From Euprymna scolopes (taxonomy: Eukaryota > Mollusca > Cephalopoda > Sepiida > Sepiolidae): a DNA stretch of 22,174 nucleotides. The notes beneath the pieces are model-generated. The model saw only the letters and a list, made by a program, of their open reading frames with translations. It made no database searches and was not told the DNA's origin. Shown here one piece after another: positions 18,971 to 22,174 of this stretch (positions are counted from its first letter, which is position 1; each line of letters begins with the position of its first letter). The position numbers and the translations under genes were made by a program. The stretch covers positions 1,834,540-1,856,713 of the forward strand of contig CM044524.1 in assembly GCA_024364805.1 (NCBI GenBank), read 5' to 3'.

Positions 18971-20113
18971 ACAAGTGCTTGAAAGTGTAGGGAAACATTT
19001 TTTCATTTGAACACATTTGTAAAAATAAAAGATAATTCTGGATGCAAGTTTTATACACTATGATTAGAATATTATTGACAGGTTTGCGGCATTCTAGACA
19101 TCACTATAGTTGACGCTCAGAGTATTTTCAGTCATGGGGCTAATTCAGGAGGCAGGTAGTCCTGATTGCAGATGAGTATTGAGAACATCACCTCTAGTCA
19201 ATTGATGATGGTTAGGATAAAAACAACGCATATATTCAGGAGCCGCACATTATGGGGTCTATCACGCCTGACTGTTTGTTTTAAAGATATGAAGATTAAT
19301 ATGCCGGCAGTTAACCAAGTAAAATGTGACAAGGAACAATTTTTTCAAACATGGAATGAAAACGTATTTATGATAAATGGCTGATTCATTTAGCTATTTA
19401 GTGTCGATACACTTTGCGATAGCGAGGAACATAAGTTCTAATGTACTCCGTTTTGATTCTAATTGAAACAATTGAGTGACAGGAAATTCCTTGCTGAGAC
19501 AAAATAGTGGATAAATACAGCATAAGGAAAGTTGACAAAAAAAGAAGACTAAAGAAGATTTGGAAATTGTCGCTCAGCATTAAGCACGGGAGTGGGTTTG
19601 TTAACAATCTGTTTTAGATCATAAACGAGGGAGAAATCATGACAAAACCTCCCTTCATTATCTGACATCAATTAATAATCCACCGAATTGTACTCTGATT
19701 GTGCGTGACCAAACCTCTGCTATTAAAAAAGACTGTAAAGACTCAGTACAGAACAGAACTGTTTCTACTGGCTTGTTTCTATTCCAGACCCGGCCTGATC
19801 AGATCGACGAAACGTGGGTACAGCAAAGACTCACTGTAATATACAGTTTAAAAGTAAAATATTAAAACCTACGCTCGAGCACTTTGCTGCTTTTACAACT
19901 TTGTTATATCTGGGTCGTGGAATTGCATTCATCCGCAAAAGATAGAGCTAAGTTGCATATTCTTTTAAAAATTCATTTTAATTAATTCCCTAATAGTTTT
20001 TTCGTTTTTTTATGGAATGGTAATCTTTAGTTAATTATTACATGTAATTATATTCATGCAAATATTCTACATAATTTATACTTGCGTAATATTTGCGTAA
20101 ACACAGACCTCTT
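18971..20113. other. Unrecognised DNA upstream of LINE copy 2
   Basis: It could contain more of the LINE (endonuclease region), but I could not recognise conserved endonuclease motifs on the minus strand. Open frames at 19166-19384 (+) and 19398-19607 (-) show no family motif. Confidence 0.45.
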
Positions 20114-20606
20114 TCTATATATATTTATGTATGTGCATGTATATTGTTTAAAAATTTTGCCTACCAATTCCTGTCAGTTTTTGATCTACAGGCATAAAAT
20201 TTAATATGTAGTGTATTCGAACCCATGCAAAACTTTATATTTGGGGAAAATCGGTTCAAAAGTCTAAAAATTAAAAAGAAATGGAATTTGCTAGGTGAAG
20301 ATCGAACGACGGCATTACGAATATGCATGCGTAACGTAATAGCTATTGGTTATTGTTTTAATTTTTATCCTTGCAGCAAACATGTCTTCATAGATCAGGC
20401 ATTAACGTCAAAGGAAAAAGTAAATCGCAAGCTAAACGTTTAGGTTTCAATTCTCGGTAGTGGCGCACGAATCATTTCTTAAAAACTTTTAAATCATTAC
20501 TATATATTGGATTCCAAATAATATAATAAGAAATACGAAATCTGCATTAATCAAAATATCATATTTACGCGTATTTTATGACCAGGCAATTCTGGGAGGC
20601 CTGCTA

Positions 20607-20607
<1 letters not shown>
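20114..20607 (+). mobile_element. Helitron-like non-autonomous element (copy H7)
   Basis: The 5' end is TCTATATATATTTATGTATG. The body has CAGTTTTTGATCTACAGGCA, TTTGGGGAAAATCGGTTC and a possible tRNA-like segment (minus strand, AATAGCTATT...GTTCGATCTTC, about 20300-20360). The 3' end is CCAGGCAATTCTGGGAGGCC, then TGCTAG|T. The stem CCAG/CTGG lies nine bases before CTAG. The base before the 5' TC is T rather than A, so that boundary is less certain. About 494 bp. The 3' flank is directly (TA)n. Confidence 0.72.

Positions 20608-20667
<60 letters not shown>
20608..20667. repeat. (TA)n microsatellite
   Basis: A TA run squeezed exactly between the 3' end of H7 and the left end of the second Tc1-like element. 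Confidence 0.98.
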
Positions 20668-20670
<3 letters not shown>

Positions 20671-20892
20671 ACAGGCGGCTAAAAGAAAGTCCGCACTTGT
20701 AATTTGTTTCAAAAACTGCAAATTTAAGCTAAATTTTATGTAACTGTTTAAACAAACTATACCTCATTTGATTCGCCTTTTATTCTTCTATAATTTTCCC
20801 TGTTCATATTTGACTTTTAATTGAAATATTCTTGTGTTCACGTAAATTAAAAAAATAATTTCAAATTGAGGAGGCAAAAAGAAACTCCGCAC
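20668..20892 (+). repeat. Left IR/DR terminal repeat of Tc1-b
   Basis: It begins near TCCACAGGCGGCTAAAAGAA and includes the outer and inner direct-repeat words about 195 bp apart. Positions 20761-20892 are matched in inverted form by 22041-22174 with scattered differences. Confidence 0.88.
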
Positions 20893-20967
20893 AATGGAAA
20901 ATTGTTATTTAAATGTAACTTTAGGAGATTACTGTAACACAAATACAACAGGAACACAATGAACTAG

Positions 20968-21917
20968 TTAATACTTAGTAGCATGGATCTTCTGCAATTT
21001 GGCAGCCTGCAATCTTTTGGGAATTTCTTGAATTAAATGGCAGCAATACTCCGGGGATAGGGCATCCCACATTTCTTTTATTTTTGTCCAAAGTTCTTCA
21101 AATTTGAAATTTTATCATTGCGTAGCTGTTACTTGATTTAATGCCATACGTTTTCGATAGGATTGAAGTCTGGGGATTGTGCAGGCCAATCCAAACACGG
21201 AATATCATGCTCTTCCAGGAACCTCTTGACATTACCAGTTGTGTGAATGGGAGCATTATCCTGCACGAAGATGGGATTATCATCCAAATTCTGACCAAAG
21301 TAGGGTAAAAAATGCTCAGTCAACATATTAATGTACTTGGTCGAATTAATTCGACCTTGCAAGCGAAGAGTACCATTGGTAGTAATAATGCCCTAGACCA
21401 AAACTAAACCTCCACCACCTTGCAGCGTTGAAACTGCGCACCTAGGATTAAATTATACGTCTTTCCTCCGACGGACGTACTGCCTACCATCACTGCCTAG
21501 CCTATTGAACTTGCTTTTGTCGCTAAAAAGCACTTTTGACCAATATGAAGAGTCATGATCTTCATTGCATCAGATGAAGTTCGAACGGCGCTTTCTGTTC
21601 TTTACAAAAATCATTGGCTTGCGTCTTGCAACATATCCTCAGTAGAAAGAGAGCATTTTTTAACAAGATTGCACTGTTGTTGGATTTGGGGAGCCGTTTC
21701 AAATCTGTTTCTTAGGCTGCGGATATTGATAGCATTGTATTCCCTGTTAGAAGTAACCAGATTTTGGAGTATCACTGTTGGTGTGTTGGTGCTTTTGCAC
21801 AGTCTTTCGTACCGTTTTCTAATCACATTTCAATCTGCGGCCGATTTCTAGATTGGATAATCCAAAATGGTGGAGATTAATGAGCTCCTGACGATCACTA
21901 AGAGAAGACCGTGGCAT
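20968..21917 (-). pseudogene. Tc1-like transposase (DD34E type), broken
   Basis: The ATG at 21917 opens MPRSSLSDRQELINLHHFGL then SNLEIGR (first helix-turn-helix). Then come RKRYERLCKSTNTPTVILQN, LVTSNREYNAINIRSLRNRF, SSYWSKVLFSDKSKFNRLGS (first catalytic D), DGRQYVRRRKDV, QGGGGLVLV and QGRINSTKYINMLTEHFLPY. NPIFVQDNAPIHTT carries the second D and LDWPAQSPDFNPIENVW the E, with 34 residues between them. The C-terminus FEELWTKIKEMWDALSPEYC ends KLQKIHATKY at a stop at 20968-20970. All three acidic residues survive, but several frame changes and stops (for instance after NVWH near 21140, and in the 21380-21480 stretch) break the gene. The length matches a normal transposase of about 316 codons, so no large deletion is apparent. 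Confidence 0.9.
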
Positions 21918-22040
21918 ATAGACTAAATGTTACGTTGTATAACCTGGAACAACAACAAAAAGATGCTTTGTTGCCTGTTGGTGGATATGTTAAACTGATT
22001 TAGGGGCAATAATTTAAGCTGGTTGTAAGCGAATTTGTTG

Positions 22041-22174
22041 CTGCGGACTTTCTTTTTGCCTTCTCAATTTGAAGTTATTTTTTTTAAATTGACGTGAACA
22101 CTAGAATATTCCAATTAAAAATCAAATATTAACAAGTAAAATTACAGAGGAGTAAAAGGCGAATCAAATGAGGT
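22041..22174 (-). repeat. Right terminal repeat of Tc1-b, partial
   Basis: The inverted counterpart of 20761-20892, from the inner direct-repeat word (GCGGACTTTCTTTTTGCC on the plus strand) to the window end. The outer part is not in the window. Confidence 0.88.

Larger units (their letters stand above)
20668..22174 (-). mobile_element. Tc1-like DNA transposon with IR/DR ends, cut by window edge (Tc1-b)
   Basis: Long inverted ends, about 225 bp on the left, flank a minus-strand Tc1 transposase relic. The left end sits on a TA of the preceding microsatellite. The right end visible to 22174 mirrors 20761-20892, so about 92 bp of it lie outside the window and the whole element would be about 1.6 kb. 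Each end carries a repeated word near AAAGAAAGTCCGC (outer left about 20681-20693; inner left, one mismatch, about 20877-20889; inner right inverted at 22043-22055). This is the IR/DR layout known from Sleeping Beauty-type Tc1 elements. Confidence 0.88.

Overview
This looks like intergenic or intronic DNA from an animal nuclear genome. It is AT-rich, gene-poor, full of (TA)n microsatellites, and made mostly of decayed transposable elements. The mixture of LINE reverse transcriptases with a C2H2-finger tail, Tc1-like transposons, Helitron-like pieces ending CTGCTAG|T and long (TA)n tracts fits a mollusc, and a cephalopod is my best guess. That assignment is inference from repeat style, not from a marker gene. 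I see no intact protein-coding gene. One short stretch on the minus strand (10485-10643) looks like a possible terminal coding exon of a host gene.

Layout. 1-1340: a minus-strand Helitron-like element split by a 5'-truncated LINE with a 14-bp target duplication, then (TA)n. 1341-3224: unrecognised DNA with (TTA)n and (TA)n tracts. 3330-4839: a whole-length but broken Tc1/mariner element. 6169-6846: two diverged copies, in direct orientation, of a sequence resembling U2 snlRNA-type (U2 snRNA) genes along most of its length. 8153-8461: a short retroposon with a 13-bp target duplication. 9088-9190: a 5S rRNA-like relic. 9766-9868: (TA)n(AG)n. 13004-14123 and 14982-16246: five Helitron-like copies, including two head-to-tail junctions. 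16480-18970: two decayed copies of one LINE family in the same orientation. 20114-20607: another Helitron-like copy. 20668 to the window end: a second, different Tc1-like element with long IR/DR-type ends, cut by the window edge.

No genes here work together as a pathway. The common thread is nested and side-by-side mobile DNA, with (TA)n tracts lying at many element ends. The most interesting signals are the paired U2-like copies, which share changes not found in standard U2, and the Helitron-like family built from 135-150 bp modules with end-to-start junctions.
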